Assembly (NCBI GenBank): GCA_052170555.1
Contig: JBQNAI010000009.1
Location: forward strand, 1-64,000
Reading direction: 5' to 3'
Length of the DNA stretch: 64,000 bases
Origin: Scybalousia_A sp052170555
Lineage (GTDB): Bacteria > Bacteroidota > Bacteroidia > Bacteroidales > P3
In this document: positions 45,757-55,313 of the stretch, in pieces
How the letters are laid out: each line of letters opens with the position of its first letter
How positions within the stretch are numbered: position 1 is the first letter of the stretch
Notes under the pieces: model-generated
Database searches by the model: none
The model's input: only the letters and a program-made list of their open reading frames with translations
What the model was told of the DNA's origin: nothing
Program-made: the position numbers and the translations under genes

Positions 45757-46968
45757 ATGAAAATTCTTGTTTTTCTACCACGATTCCCTCATCCTCTAAA
45801 CAAAGGAGATAAACTCAGGGCATTCAATCAAATTAAGGAATTGTCAAAACGTAATGATATATATCTATTTGCTTTAACTAAAAAGCGAATAGAAAATGAT
45901 GATTATCTTAATGTTAAAAAATATTGTAAGGATATACATGTGGAAAAACTTCGTTATTTGGGTATTTTTTTATCTTTAATAAAATGTCTGTTTAATTCAC
46001 TACCTCTACAAGTTTCTTTGTTTAGCACGTGTAATGCAAAAAAACGATTTGTTCACTATTTTCAAACAATAAAACCTAATGTTGCATATTTTCAATTTGT
46101 CCGCAGTGCAGAATACGCAAAAAAGATAAGTAATAAACATAATTCAGTTATACAATCTGCAAAACTCAACACAACCAGAATAGTTTTGGATTATCAGGAT
46201 TGCCTGTCTATGAATATGTATAGACGGGCTAAAATATCTCCTAATCCTTTAAAGTTTATTTTATTACAAGAAGCTAAACGTTTGTGCAAATATGAAGACC
46301 TAATGTTTGATTTATTTGACGCCTTAACCATCATTACAAAACAAGATCGTGATTGTATTGTTTCTCAACATAGGGAAGAAATCAATATTATAGAAAATGG
46401 AGTTGATAGCATTTTTTTTGAATGCAATAACAATACTAACCGCAAATATGGAATAATATTTTCAGGTAATATGTCTTACAAGCCCAATATTGTTGCTGCA
46501 AAATATCTTATCAATGAGATAATGCCATTAGTTTGGTCAAAATATCCAACTCTCAAAGTTTGTCTTGCGGGCAGTAGTCCTTCCAAAGAAGTAAGAAATT
46601 TAGCCGATAATCGTGTAGTTGTCACGGGATGGGTAGATGATATGCGTAAATATTATAACCAAAGTCTTATTTTCGTTGCTCCTATGCAAATAGGTACAGG
46701 ACTGCAAAACAAATTGCTGGAAGCAATGGCAATGGGGCTACCTTGTGTCACTACTCCTCTTGCTAATTTCGCCCTTTCAAGCGAAGAGAACAAAGAAATA
46801 TTAGTCGGAGATGATGCCAAAACTCTTTCTTTTCACATATTATCTTTGTTGAATGACAGCTCATTGCGAAAGAGTATAGCACAAGCCGGCAATTCTTTTG
46901 TAAAAGCTAACTATTCGTGGCAAAATTCCACTGCAAAATTAGAAAGGTTATTGTCTCCCATCAAGTAG
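45757..46968 (+). CDS. Glycosyltransferase, TIGR03087-like
   Basis: A 403-residue GT-B protein. The start (ILVFLPRFPHPLNKGDKLRAF) and the donor site (IGTGLQNKLLEAMAMGLPCV) match the group of sugar transferases often labelled as PEP-CTERM/EpsH-associated; there is no sign of an exosortase system here, so only the family similarity is meant. It ends the lptF/G, GT, GT unit. About 130 bp after its stop begins array I. Confidence 0.83.
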   Translation: MKILVFLPRFPHPLNKGDKLRAFNQIKELSKRNDIYLFALTKKRIENDDYLNVKKYCKDIHVEKLRYLGIFLSLIKCLFNSLPLQVSLFSTCNAKKRFVHYFQTIKPNVAYFQFVRSAEYAKKISNKHNSVIQSAKLNTTRIVLDYQDCLSMNMYRRAKISPNPLKFILLQEAKRLCKYEDLMFDLFDALTIITKQDRDCIVSQHREEINIIENGVDSIFFECNNNTNRKYGIIFSGNMSYKPNIVAAKYLINEIMPLVWSKYPTLKVCLAGSSPSKEVRNLADNRVVVTGWVDDMRKYYNQSLIFVAPMQIGTGLQNKLLEAMAMGLPCVTTPLANFALSSEENKEILVGDDAKTLSFHILSLLNDSSLRKSIAQAGNSFVKANYSWQNSTAKLERLLSPIK

Positions 46969-47344
46969 TTACAGTAAATACTCTATACGTGTGAGTATTA
47001 GTTAATAGAAACAAACTTTTATGCTTATAATATTTATTCAATAGCATTATTGGTATTAATATTTAACATACATAAGTGTTAAATGTTTCATTTTATGATA
47101 ATAAAGTGGGACAACAGTAAATTAAAGTCCCACTTTAATAAAATGAAGTGAGACTTTAATTTATTGACATAAGAATAAAATCATTTTATGTAACGTATCA
47201 TATTGCTATTTTGTTTATTTCGTAAACTAATTCAATCTATCTACATCATATACCTTCAAAAAATAAATTAAAATTTGAAGAATATTAATTTCAATCATTC
47301 AAACATTTTTCTTCTTCATTTTTTGGTCGTATCATTTTTTTTTG
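46969..47344. other. Gap before the T9SS cargo gene
   Basis: Apart from array I (47085-47154) I see no gene or terminator hairpin other than the array's own inverted cores. The promoter of the next gene ends the gap. Confidence 0.5.
47085..47154. repeat. 21-bp periodic array I
   Basis: Cores GTTTCAT (47085), GTGGGAC (47106), GTCCCAC (47127) and GTGAGAC (47148) are exactly 21 bp apart, with spacers such as AACAGTAAATTAAA and TTTAATAAAATGAA. The second and third cores are inverted mates and can form a 10-bp stem. Confidence 0.78.
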
Positions 47345-47352
47345 TAAATTTG
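47345..47352 (+). promoter_or_regulatory. -7 promoter element of the T9SS cargo gene
   Basis: TAAATTTG followed by C, 46 bases before the ATG at 47399. Confidence 0.6.
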
Positions 47353-47398
47353 CAATTTGGATTGAAAAAGAATATTAACATTAAAACAACACAGTAAA

Positions 47399-49744
47399 AT
47401 GAAAAAAACATTATTTGCAATTGCGTTGTTATTTGCATCAACAGGAGTTTTTGCTCAGTTGAATAAGACGATAACAGATGCACCACATGCACAAAAGGTA
47501 TCAGACCTGAAAATATCTAATACTTATATGCCAAAAGCAAAGAAGACTGCTGTGAAAGGTACGGTAGAAGGAGCGACGATTTTGACGTCTTTTGCACCCG
47601 GAACATTCACTGTAGGAACTATGCCAAACCATTCAGGACAGGGTGAATACACCAAATGGTTGACAAAATCAGATACCAACTCTGTCTTACAGACATCAAA
47701 TTGGGTACTTAAAAATGGTCTTGGTTTGTCCCAGCCTGGTAACTGGTATGTTTTGGAAAACCCAGACTTATTTAACATGTCAGTACATGACGGTTTTGCA
47801 TATATAGATTTTCTATCTATTATGAGTGTTGATGCTCAAAACAATACTATCTTCAATGCCTGGATTAAGGCTAATCAATCTATTAAGACTTACGGAAAAA
47901 GAGGTATTGATATCTACGTTTCTCAATTTTTATACAAATTCAATTCAGACAAATATTATATTGAGTGGTCTCACGATGAGAATTTTGCAACAAAAGATTC
48001 TATGGAGTTTAACATAAAAAATATTGATGTTGACGTTAATGATTTTATCCGTGGGACGGCAAAGATAACTCTTCCGACGAATACCTCTAACTGTCCGTTA
48101 ATATCTACCACTCCTGACGAAAATACCTGGTTTCGTATCCGTGTCGTATCTCCTGCAAGCCAATATCAACCTCAGGGTTACGCATACATTGTAGATGACC
48201 TTGCATGGGCAGAGACTCCGGAGAATAGATTGGAAGTTCTTAACTGTACATTCTATGGCGGATATCACGGTCTGCCTGAAATAGTTACCCCTGAGCCTTT
48301 CTGGGTTAATGTAAGACTGAATAATTCCGGTTCTAAGGATTTAACAAACGTTACTCTAAGAAACCTTATGCTAAAAGGTGAAGTTTTACCGGGTGCTTCT
48401 TACGATGGAAGCGATTCTACCAATTTTGATTTTACAAGTGGTTCTGTTGTTGAGAATACGGGTATTATGGATTCATTACGTACTGCAGCCTATGAAGCAG
48501 TAGGATTGTCAGACATCAATCTTAACGATAAAGTTAATGTGCTTAGAGATTATGAATACTTGAATGCTTACGAAAAACCACAACTTAACCAAGGTGAAGG
48601 TGTATATGGAGTAAAAAATAGGGTTACATACAAAACGGAAGCAGGACAAGAGACCACCGTTGATGCATCTCCTTATGACTATCATTACAATGTTACCACT
48701 GCTGATGAGAATGGCTCATACAATTGGAGAAGAGATGCTAATATATCTTCATATGACAATTTGTTTAATTACGGTTACATTCAAAAACAAGGCCAAGTTT
48801 ATCTTGGGGAGGCTGCCGTAAATACAAAAGGTTATAAAGTTTGTTTAGGATTTAATGCAAGAGACTTCTCTTCCGATGTTTATGCATGGGGAATTAATGT
48901 TTATCCTGCTGTTGACTCTGCTACCTATAAGGTTGAGGCTAATAGAAGAGTTAAAGCCGGTGCCATAATCAAAGGATCATTATGGAAATTTGATCCTGCT
49001 GCAGCAGATAACAATACTCTTGTAACACAAGTACTAGACCTTAATAATAATCCTCTTGAATCAGAGCCTTACACTGTTCAAACTTCAGATTACAACACTA
49101 TGGAGAATGCTGACCAGTATGGAAGAGTGAGTGGATTGAAACCTATATATCTTCCTTTTGCTTCACACGCTGCACCTTTAGAAAAAAATACTATTTATTA
49201 TGCTTGCTACGAACAAGTAATTAATGGAACCTTCGCTATTGCTCAAAATTATGATAGATTTGTAAACGTTTTCTATCCTGGTATCTCTCGCGTGATAACA
49301 GACAAAGAAGACGGCACAAAAGATACTAGTGGTTTCAGAAACGTTATTGTTTGGTCTCCTAATATCACAGTAGATGGAAAACAATATCCTTGGGGATTCC
49401 CATTCTTATATAACTATACTCCGTTTATTCGCCTAGTGATTGCAAAACAGCAGAGTGGATTATCTAGTATAGCAAATAATACTGCTTCTATAAATCTATT
49501 CCCTAATCCAGCAAAAGACAATTCTGTATTAGATTATACTTTATCAATGAGTGGTAATGTAACAATAGACGTTACGGACCTTATGGGACGAAAAGTTCTT
49601 TCTTATAACGAAGGTCTAAGACATGCTGGTGTAAACAATAAAGCGAATATTGAAGTTAATAAACTTGCTAATGGAACTTATTTCTGCACTGTTAATGTTA
49701 ACGGAGCAAAAGTTTCAACTGCAAAATTAGTGGTTAATAGATAA
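47399..49744 (+). CDS. Type IX secretion cargo protein of unknown function
   Basis: A 781-residue secreted protein. Residues 1-19 are a signal peptide (MKKTLFAIALLFASTGVFA). The last 85 residues are a T9SS type A sorting domain: INLFPNPAKDN, VTIDVTDLMGRKVLSY and LANGTYFCTVNV..STAKLVV. The middle is beta-rich with no domain I can name; it includes SVHDGFAYIDFLS and a repeated NxYGYIQKQGQVYLGEAA-like region. G/C content and codon use look higher than in neighbours, suggesting strong expression. It should be surface-anchored or released. The T9SS machinery itself is not in this window. Confidence 0.87.
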   Translation: MKKTLFAIALLFASTGVFAQLNKTITDAPHAQKVSDLKISNTYMPKAKKTAVKGTVEGATILTSFAPGTFTVGTMPNHSGQGEYTKWLTKSDTNSVLQTSNWVLKNGLGLSQPGNWYVLENPDLFNMSVHDGFAYIDFLSIMSVDAQNNTIFNAWIKANQSIKTYGKRGIDIYVSQFLYKFNSDKYYIEWSHDENFATKDSMEFNIKNIDVDVNDFIRGTAKITLPTNTSNCPLISTTPDENTWFRIRVVSPASQYQPQGYAYIVDDLAWAETPENRLEVLNCTFYGGYHGLPEIVTPEPFWVNVRLNNSGSKDLTNVTLRNLMLKGEVLPGASYDGSDSTNFDFTSGSVVENTGIMDSLRTAAYEAVGLSDINLNDKVNVLRDYEYLNAYEKPQLNQGEGVYGVKNRVTYKTEAGQETTVDASPYDYHYNVTTADENGSYNWRRDANISSYDNLFNYGYIQKQGQVYLGEAAVNTKGYKVCLGFNARDFSSDVYAWGINVYPAVDSATYKVEANRRVKAGAIIKGSLWKFDPAAADNNTLVTQVLDLNNNPLESEPYTVQTSDYNTMENADQYGRVSGLKPIYLPFASHAAPLEKNTIYYACYEQVINGTFAIAQNYDRFVNVFYPGISRVITDKEDGTKDTSGFRNVIVWSPNITVDGKQYPWGFPFLYNYTPFIRLVIAKQQSGLSSIANNTASINLFPNPAKDNSVLDYTLSMSGNVTIDVTDLMGRKVLSYNEGLRHAGVNNKANIEVNKLANGTYFCTVNVNGAKVSTAKLVVNR

Positions 49745-49748
49745 TTTT

Positions 49749-49810
49749 GGTATTACTAAATAGAAAAGGAGATTGAGGAAACTCAATCTCCTTTTCTATT
49801 TAGTAATACC
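49749..49810. terminator. Perfect 29-bp hairpin with GAAA tetraloop
   Basis: Arms 49749-49777 and 49782-49810 are exact reverse complements around a GAAA loop. It begins 5 bp after the T9SS cargo stop codon. There is no T-tract after the right arm, so it may protect an RNA 3' end or act as a bidirectional terminator instead of a classical one. Confidence 0.8.
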
Positions 49811-50149
49811 ATTATGATTCAAATATATTCCTATAGTTTCTTAGTAATTATTATTTTTTCATATATTTATCTTCAAAATATCCTCATATATTCCATTATT
49901 ATATCTATTCATTTTCTTATTATTAAATAAGAAAATACTTTATTTTACATACAGTTTAAACATTTTATTCATTAATTTTTTATTTGTAATTCCAATAGCA
50001 TAATTTGTTATTTCTATTTTAACATTTAGTACTTTCATTCTTTTATCCTATCCTTTCAAACGATCATCTACCCGAGTCTTATCTCTGACGATTTGTAAAA
50101 TTTTCATAGATTTTTTAGTAAATAATTTTTCAGTGAATAAAAAACTTTC
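49811..50149. other. A/T-rich gap
   Basis: No gene, RNA or array is seen between the long hairpin and the next promoter. Confidence 0.5.
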
Positions 50150-50157
50150 TATCTTTG
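50150..50157 (+). promoter_or_regulatory. -7 promoter element of the lipoprotein gene
   Basis: TATCTTTG followed by C, 30 bases before the ATG at 50188. Confidence 0.6.
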
Positions 50158-50187
50158 CACAATGTTAATTCAAAAAAATAATTGTTT

Positions 50188-51840
50188 ATGAAAGAGAGAA
50201 AAGATATTTTTTTAGTTGCACTAATAAGCATCATTTTGTTATGCAGTGCTTGTGTCGATGAAAACGATTTCAAACTTGGTAATTTAAGTCAGTCTACCAT
50301 ATCGCCAGAAGTAGAAGCAAATCTTTTGAAAATGAATTTCAGTGCTGATGATTTCTTCGGACAAATCTCAGATACGACAAATGGTGTGAGTATTGTTGCA
50401 AATAATGACACTCTTCATTTGAAGATGATACAAGATTTTTCAGTCTCTGGGCAAGATTTGCAACACAATTATTTCAATAAAAATGTTTCGGTCAAACTTT
50501 TGGATTTCAACTTTGACAATATAATTATTCCTACAATTGAAGGAAGTAATTTTTCGGAAAATACTCCTATTGTCACTAATCAAACCATAGATTTGGTTAT
50601 AAATGCCTTTACTAAATATGACAAAGAAGAGACTGAAAGAATGATTGACAGTGTTATATTGTCGTCAGGTGAACTCGTCTTTACAGGAAACTCAAACGTA
50701 CCTTATGATATAGAAGTGGATTTGAAATCAGATCAAATTGTAAACGAAAAAACAGGTGAGCATTTTCATCAAGTATTGCAAGTAAGCAAACAAGGGAGTC
50801 TAAACAAAAAGATTGACATGTCCCATTACAAGATGAAATTTAATGCCAAGTCAGATAACACTTCCACTATTTCATTTACTTATTCTGTTACTTTACTTTC
50901 TGCTGGACAACCTATAAATGGAGGTACTTATACTTTTAATTTACAGCTTAATGGTCAAGATTTAGATATAGATATTGCTTGGGGAATCGTAGGAAATCCA
51001 ACAATACCTATCAGTGGAATATTGAATGTAAACTATTTTGATTCCACAATCAAAAGCGATATGTTGGAATTGAAACAGGTAGATATGTTTGTGGATGTGA
51101 TTAACTATACAGGATTGGAACTGTTCTTGAATTTAGATGATTTGAAAGCAAAGAATCATGTAGGCTATATCTCTAGTATATTTGAAAAGGGGAAACAAGT
51201 ATCAATAGGAAAGGCTTTGAATCCGGGAGAGATAAAACTGACACAACACCACTTATCTATAAATCCAACTGCTATGACAAAGATGCCCAATCAAATTTTA
51301 TATGAATTAAAATCTATATTTGATTCTAATTCTCAAAAAGGCTTTGTCTATCCTTCCAAAAAATATTTAGATATTCATACAGTGATAGATATTCCTCTTC
51401 AACTAAAAGTGAATGATTTCGTTTCAGAAAAAGAAACCGATGCTTTGGCATTCCTAAAAAATGAGAAGGGAGTGGGCGATTACATAGATTCTGCAGTACT
51501 AAAACTTTCTTTTAAAAATACTTTCCCAGCTAATCTCAAATTGGAGATATACACTAAATCCGAATCGGGATTCATTGCTCCTCTGTTAGATAAAGTTGTG
51601 GAAATAGAATCTGCAAAGGTTGATAATAACGGAAAAGTTATTTCCGGAACCAATAAAAACGAAAATGTTTTTATATCTACCCAACGGTACGAACAATTGA
51701 GAAATGCAGATAAAATTCTATTCAAAGCAACATTTAATACCTCTGAAATTAATGGTGAAAAGCCATTTGTTGTATTCAATAAATCTTGTTCCTTGGATGT
51801 AACTATGGGAATTAAAGCACATACAAGTATTTCGTTTTAA
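50188..51840 (+). CDS. Uncharacterised lipoprotein
   Basis: A 550-residue exported lipoprotein with signal MKERKDIFLVALISIILLC and lipobox SAC. The mature chain has no recognised enzymatic domain. It is beta-rich, with segments such as LDLVINAF, YSVTLLSAGQPINGGTYTF and a second half (VFISTQRYEQLRNADKILFKA) that suggests repeated beta-sandwich units. The ATG at 50188 is preferred over a TTG 6 bases upstream. It is followed after 39 bp by a DUF5723 outer-membrane protein, so the two may form a surface complex. Confidence 0.75.
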   Translation: MKERKDIFLVALISIILLCSACVDENDFKLGNLSQSTISPEVEANLLKMNFSADDFFGQISDTTNGVSIVANNDTLHLKMIQDFSVSGQDLQHNYFNKNVSVKLLDFNFDNIIIPTIEGSNFSENTPIVTNQTIDLVINAFTKYDKEETERMIDSVILSSGELVFTGNSNVPYDIEVDLKSDQIVNEKTGEHFHQVLQVSKQGSLNKKIDMSHYKMKFNAKSDNTSTISFTYSVTLLSAGQPINGGTYTFNLQLNGQDLDIDIAWGIVGNPTIPISGILNVNYFDSTIKSDMLELKQVDMFVDVINYTGLELFLNLDDLKAKNHVGYISSIFEKGKQVSIGKALNPGEIKLTQHHLSINPTAMTKMPNQILYELKSIFDSNSQKGFVYPSKKYLDIHTVIDIPLQLKVNDFVSEKETDALAFLKNEKGVGDYIDSAVLKLSFKNTFPANLKLEIYTKSESGFIAPLLDKVVEIESAKVDNNGKVISGTNKNENVFISTQRYEQLRNADKILFKATFNTSEINGEKPFVVFNKSCSLDVTMGIKAHTSISF

Positions 51841-51879
51841 TGAATAATATGTTTTTTTTAAAAAAAAAAGAATGAAGAT

Positions 51880-53262
51880 ATGAAGACTATTATAAATATA
51901 TTGGCAGTATCTATTTTTACTATTGCACTATTACTATTAGTAAAAACTTCAAAGGCACAAGATAATATTGCACTTTATTTCTCAAAACAACCACAAGCAG
52001 CAAATTCCAATCCAGCTTTTATGACTAATACAAAGATGTATGTAACACCTCCTTTATTAGGTCGTTTAGCTTTGGATTTGCATACTTCAGGATTTGCATA
52101 CAATGATTTAATTCATAAACATCCTACGTATTCTGATTCATTGCAATTGGACTTTGAAGGTCTCCTAAATAAACTTAAAGATAATAATAATTTATCTTTA
52201 AGTTTCACGTTTGACATTATTGGTGGAGGTTTCAAAATAGGGAAAAATTATTTTTCTATAGGATCAAATATGAATATAGAATCTAAGATAGGATTTTCTA
52301 AAGACATAGTTGATTTTCTTGTTCATGGAACCAATATCTCGTCTCACAATGCAGATATTTTAGACAAGCAAATTATGGACGCCACTGCTTATATAAGTAC
52401 TTATATAGGATATGCACGAGAAATCAATGAGCAATTAACTGTCGGCGGAAGAATTAAAATGTACACAGGATTATTCAATATTCATACGAACAAAAGTATA
52501 GTTCATTTGGATTTTGACGGTAACGAAGTGTCTGCGTATAGTGATTTTGACATCAATACTTCTTTTGCTTTCGGTCATTTAAAAACTATCAGCAGTATAA
52601 TGACCCAAAACTCTAATTTTGAATTTGAACAAGAAAATAATACATCTAATAGTATAAGCAATGCTATGAATAACAAAGGAATAGGCTTTGATATGGGAGC
52701 ATCATTTAAACTAAATGACAAAATGGAGATTTCTGCTTCTATCGTTGATATTGGTAAAATAACCTGGAAATCCAATCCGACACAAATAAAAAGTAACAAT
52801 CCTAATCAGAAAATCTCTTTTTCAGGTGTGGGTGTCAACTATGAAAACATATCAGATAATTTGACAAGTTATTTTGATGATATGGCGGACAGTTTGAAAC
52901 GTGCTTTCGATTTGAATGTCAAATCCATAAAGAGTTACTCTACCGCTGTACCTACCAAAATATATGTAGGATATTCTTGGGAATTTTATCCTAGGATGCA
53001 TATGCAAGCCTTATATAATGGGCGTGTCATCAGCGGTTCTTTGGAAAACTCTTTAACCTTGAATTATGCATTCTTAACCGGTCCGTTACATATCGCTATT
53101 GGTAATACCTTTAAATATACATGGTTCAATCCTTCCCTACTCATCAGTTTAGGTAGCAATTTTTATATAGGTACAAGTTTCTCTTCTTCATACAATCTTG
53201 CAAAAACAAGTGGTGTGACAACGTTTTTGGGATTTAATTTTACAATCAAAAATAAAATATAA
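51880..53262 (+). CDS. DUF5723-type outer-membrane beta-barrel protein
   Basis: A 460-residue exported protein, with a signal peptide ending near SKA at 26. The start of the mature part (ALYFSKQPQAANSNPAFM) and the beta-rich body with TLNYAFLTGPLHIAIGNTFKYTWF fit DUF5723/PorV-like outer-membrane barrels of Bacteroidota. Function is unknown. It is the second gene of a pair with the lipoprotein at 50188 and is followed by the long palindrome at 53290. Confidence 0.75.
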   Translation: MKTIINILAVSIFTIALLLLVKTSKAQDNIALYFSKQPQAANSNPAFMTNTKMYVTPPLLGRLALDLHTSGFAYNDLIHKHPTYSDSLQLDFEGLLNKLKDNNNLSLSFTFDIIGGGFKIGKNYFSIGSNMNIESKIGFSKDIVDFLVHGTNISSHNADILDKQIMDATAYISTYIGYAREINEQLTVGGRIKMYTGLFNIHTNKSIVHLDFDGNEVSAYSDFDINTSFAFGHLKTISSIMTQNSNFEFEQENNTSNSISNAMNNKGIGFDMGASFKLNDKMEISASIVDIGKITWKSNPTQIKSNNPNQKISFSGVGVNYENISDNLTSYFDDMADSLKRAFDLNVKSIKSYSTAVPTKIYVGYSWEFYPRMHMQALYNGRVISGSLENSLTLNYAFLTGPLHIAIGNTFKYTWFNPSLLISLGSNFYIGTSFSSSYNLAKTSGVTTFLGFNFTIKNKI

Positions 53263-53289
53263 AATAAACAATATACTAAAATACACCAA

Positions 53290-53359
53290 TTGGGGAACGA
53301 CTGGAATAAAGTGCGTGATTAAAAAAATAATCACGCACTTTATTCCAGTCGTTCCCCAA
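53290..53359. terminator. Perfect 32-bp palindrome containing array J
   Basis: Arms 53290-53321 and 53328-53359 are exact reverse complements around an A6 loop. The inner cores GTGCGTG (53311) and CACGCAC (53332) are 21 bp apart, and the outer TTGGGGA (53290) and TCCCCAA (53353) fall on the same 21-bp grid. On the plus strand a T-run follows after a few bases (ACTTTTTTT), so it can terminate the DUF5723 unit. Confidence 0.82.
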
Positions 53360-53613
53360 AAAGACTTTTTTTATACTATATTATTCATTATCCCTGAAGA
53401 GATTTGGCTATATTGGTGAAACTTCCTTTTTTTATCTCTAAAAAACTAATCCTTTATAATTAATAGTTCGTATAGTTTATCCCCAAATATTTTTCATTAT
53501 CCTACTATTAATAATACTAAATGAGGAAAATATTACCTAATTAGAGGAGCTAAGAAATTAAAAGACAGTATAAGATTTTTATAGTAAAATTTTGTCAATT
53601 AATAAAAAATATG
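53360..53613. other. A/T-rich gap upstream of rpmG
   Basis: No gene is seen. Homologous neighbourhoods often have rpmB (L28) here, but no L28 frame is present. Confidence 0.5.
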
Positions 53614-53621
53614 TAATTTTG
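53614..53621 (+). promoter_or_regulatory. -7 promoter element of rpmG
   Basis: TAATTTTG followed by C, 26 bases before the ATG at 53648. Confidence 0.6.
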
Positions 53622-53647
53622 CAAACTCAAAAAAAATTGTTATAACA

Positions 53648-53836
53648 ATGGCAAAGAAACAAAAAGACATTAGAGTACAAGTGATATTGGAATGTACAGA
53701 GCAGAAAGCATTAGGAGTACCTGGTATATCTCGTTATGTGACGACTAAATCTAAGAAAAATACTCCTGAAAGGTTAGAGTTAAAAAAATATAACCCTTAT
53801 TTGAAGAAAGTAACGGTACACAAGGAAATTAAATAA
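53648..53836 (+). CDS. rpmG: 50S ribosomal protein L33
   Basis: A 62-residue basic ribosomal protein. The L33 pattern is clear: RVQVILECTEQK, GISRYVTTKSKKNTPERLELKKYNPYLKK and TVHKEIK (shown in parts). It lacks the CxxC zinc ribbon of some L33 forms, retaining one cysteine. It leads the L33, DUF4295, FtsY cluster typical of Bacteroidota. Confidence 0.95.
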   Translation: MAKKQKDIRVQVILECTEQKALGVPGISRYVTTKSKKNTPERLELKKYNPYLKKVTVHKEIK

Positions 53837-53851
53837 TAAGGAGATAGAGAA

Positions 53852-54010
53852 ATGGCAAAGAAAGTAGTTGCAACATTAAAAAGTAAAGACGGAGTAAGTT
53901 TTGCGAAAGTTATCCGTACTGTACGTTCTAAGAAAACAGGTGCTTATATCTTCACCGAAGAGTTAATGCCTGCTGATAGGGTTAAAGAGGTTTTGGCGAA
54001 GAAAAAATAA
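53852..54010 (+). CDS. DUF4295 small basic protein
   Basis: A 52-residue lysine-rich protein: MAKKVVATLKSKDGVSFAKV then IRTVRSKKTGAYIFTEELM and an end of VLAKKK. It is too short for many gene callers. DUF4295 proteins occur between rpmG and ftsY throughout Bacteroidota and may associate with the ribosome, but the function is unknown. A good ribosome-binding site (AAGGAGA) precedes the ATG. Confidence 0.9.
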   Translation: MAKKVVATLKSKDGVSFAKVIRTVRSKKTGAYIFTEELMPADRVKEVLAKKK

Positions 54011-54148
54011 GCTATTTACTCGTAATAAATATTAGATATTGGATATTATATATTGAATAAAGACATTTCAATATATAATGTCCAATGTGTAGTATAATAT
54101 AAAATCTAATTTAGGTTATCGAATATCCGGTATAAATTAATGACTCCT

Positions 54149-55123
54149 ATGGGGATTTTTTCATTTTTTAAAAGGAAAGAAGACAAAGAGACTCTGGACA
54201 AAGGATTACAAAAAACTAAAGAGAGTGTTTTTGGTAAGATATCCAAGGCAATTATCGGCAAATCCACAATAGACGATGATGTTTTAGATAATTTGGAAGA
54301 AATTCTTATATCGTCTGATGTTGGAATTGATACTACCTTGAAGATAATAGAACGAATACAACAAAGAGTTGCAAAAGATAAATACATAGGTATAGAAGAA
54401 CTAACTAGCTTACTCAAAGAAGAAATAAGTTCTCTAATGCGAGCAAATGTAGTTAAAAATGAGCCCTTGGATTTTTCTTTCCCTAAAGGTGATGTTCCTT
54501 ATGTAATTCTTGTTGTTGGCGTGAACGGTGTTGGAAAAACGACCACTATCGGCAAACTAGCCTATCAGTTTAAAGAAGTTGGGAAAAAAGTCGTTTTGGG
54601 TGCTGCCGACACTTTCCGTGCCGCTGCTATTGATCAGCTAAAAATTTGGGCGGAACGCATAGGTGTTGATATAGTTTCTCAACATATGGGATCCGATCCT
54701 GCATCTGTAACTTTCGATACGTTAAAAAGTGCAATAGCCAAGAATGCTGATGTTGTTATAATAGATACTGCTGGACGATTACACAACAAGATAGGATTGA
54801 TGAACGAACTTTCAAAAATTAAGAAAGTTATGCAAAAATTACTTCCTAATGCTCCTAACGAAGTTCTTTTAGTCCTAGATGCATCCACAGGACAAAATGC
54901 AATAGAACAAGCAAAACAGTTTACACAAGCAACAGAGGTTTCTGCCTTGGCCCTTACCAAACTTGATGGTACCGCAAAAGGAGGAGTGGTCATCGGTATT
55001 AGTGACATGTTTCAGATACCGGTTAGGTATATTGGGCTCGGAGAGAAGATGGAGGACTTACAAATATTTAACAGAGAGGCATTTGTAGAAATGCTATTCG
55101 AAGGTACAAAGCTGAATCGGTAG
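54149..55123 (+). CDS. ftsY: Signal recognition particle receptor FtsY
   Basis: A 324-residue SRP-family GTPase that docks ribosome-SRP complexes at the membrane. The protein begins MGIFSFFKRK, as in other Bacteroidota, so I use the ATG at 54149 instead of the one at 54140. The NG domain has the P-loop GVNGVGKTTT, the DTFRAAA motif, the G3 motif DTAGR and G4 TKLDG. The acidic A domain is nearly absent, a usual feature here. It follows DUF4295 by about 140 bp. Confidence 0.96.
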   Translation: MGIFSFFKRKEDKETLDKGLQKTKESVFGKISKAIIGKSTIDDDVLDNLEEILISSDVGIDTTLKIIERIQQRVAKDKYIGIEELTSLLKEEISSLMRANVVKNEPLDFSFPKGDVPYVILVVGVNGVGKTTTIGKLAYQFKEVGKKVVLGAADTFRAAAIDQLKIWAERIGVDIVSQHMGSDPASVTFDTLKSAIAKNADVVIIDTAGRLHNKIGLMNELSKIKKVMQKLLPNAPNEVLLVLDASTGQNAIEQAKQFTQATEVSALALTKLDGTAKGGVVIGISDMFQIPVRYIGLGEKMEDLQIFNREAFVEMLFEGTKLNR

Positions 55124-55313
55124 TATATCATTGCTTTACAGTGCTTACTTTATCTGAAATTATAAGGCTTAACACTTTATCTCTGTCCAATATTACTATA
55201 TAATTACTACACAATACTGATAGCACACAAGACAGCGAAAACAATAAAAAACAATGCAATGATTTTGAAAATCATCAAAACTAAGTAGCTAATATCTAAA
55301 AAAAAGTAAGAAA
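55124..55313. other. Gap after ftsY
   Basis: No gene or array. A small hairpin, ATGATTTTGAAAATCAT, lies near 55257 and is of unknown significance. Confidence 0.4.

Noticed and set aside
53360..53647. rpmB (L28) upstream of rpmG
   Set aside because: Expected from gene order in relatives, but no frame encoding L28 is present.
55255..55275. Small palindrome upstream of the beta-barrel gene as an operator
   Set aside because: Too short and A/T-rich to separate from chance.
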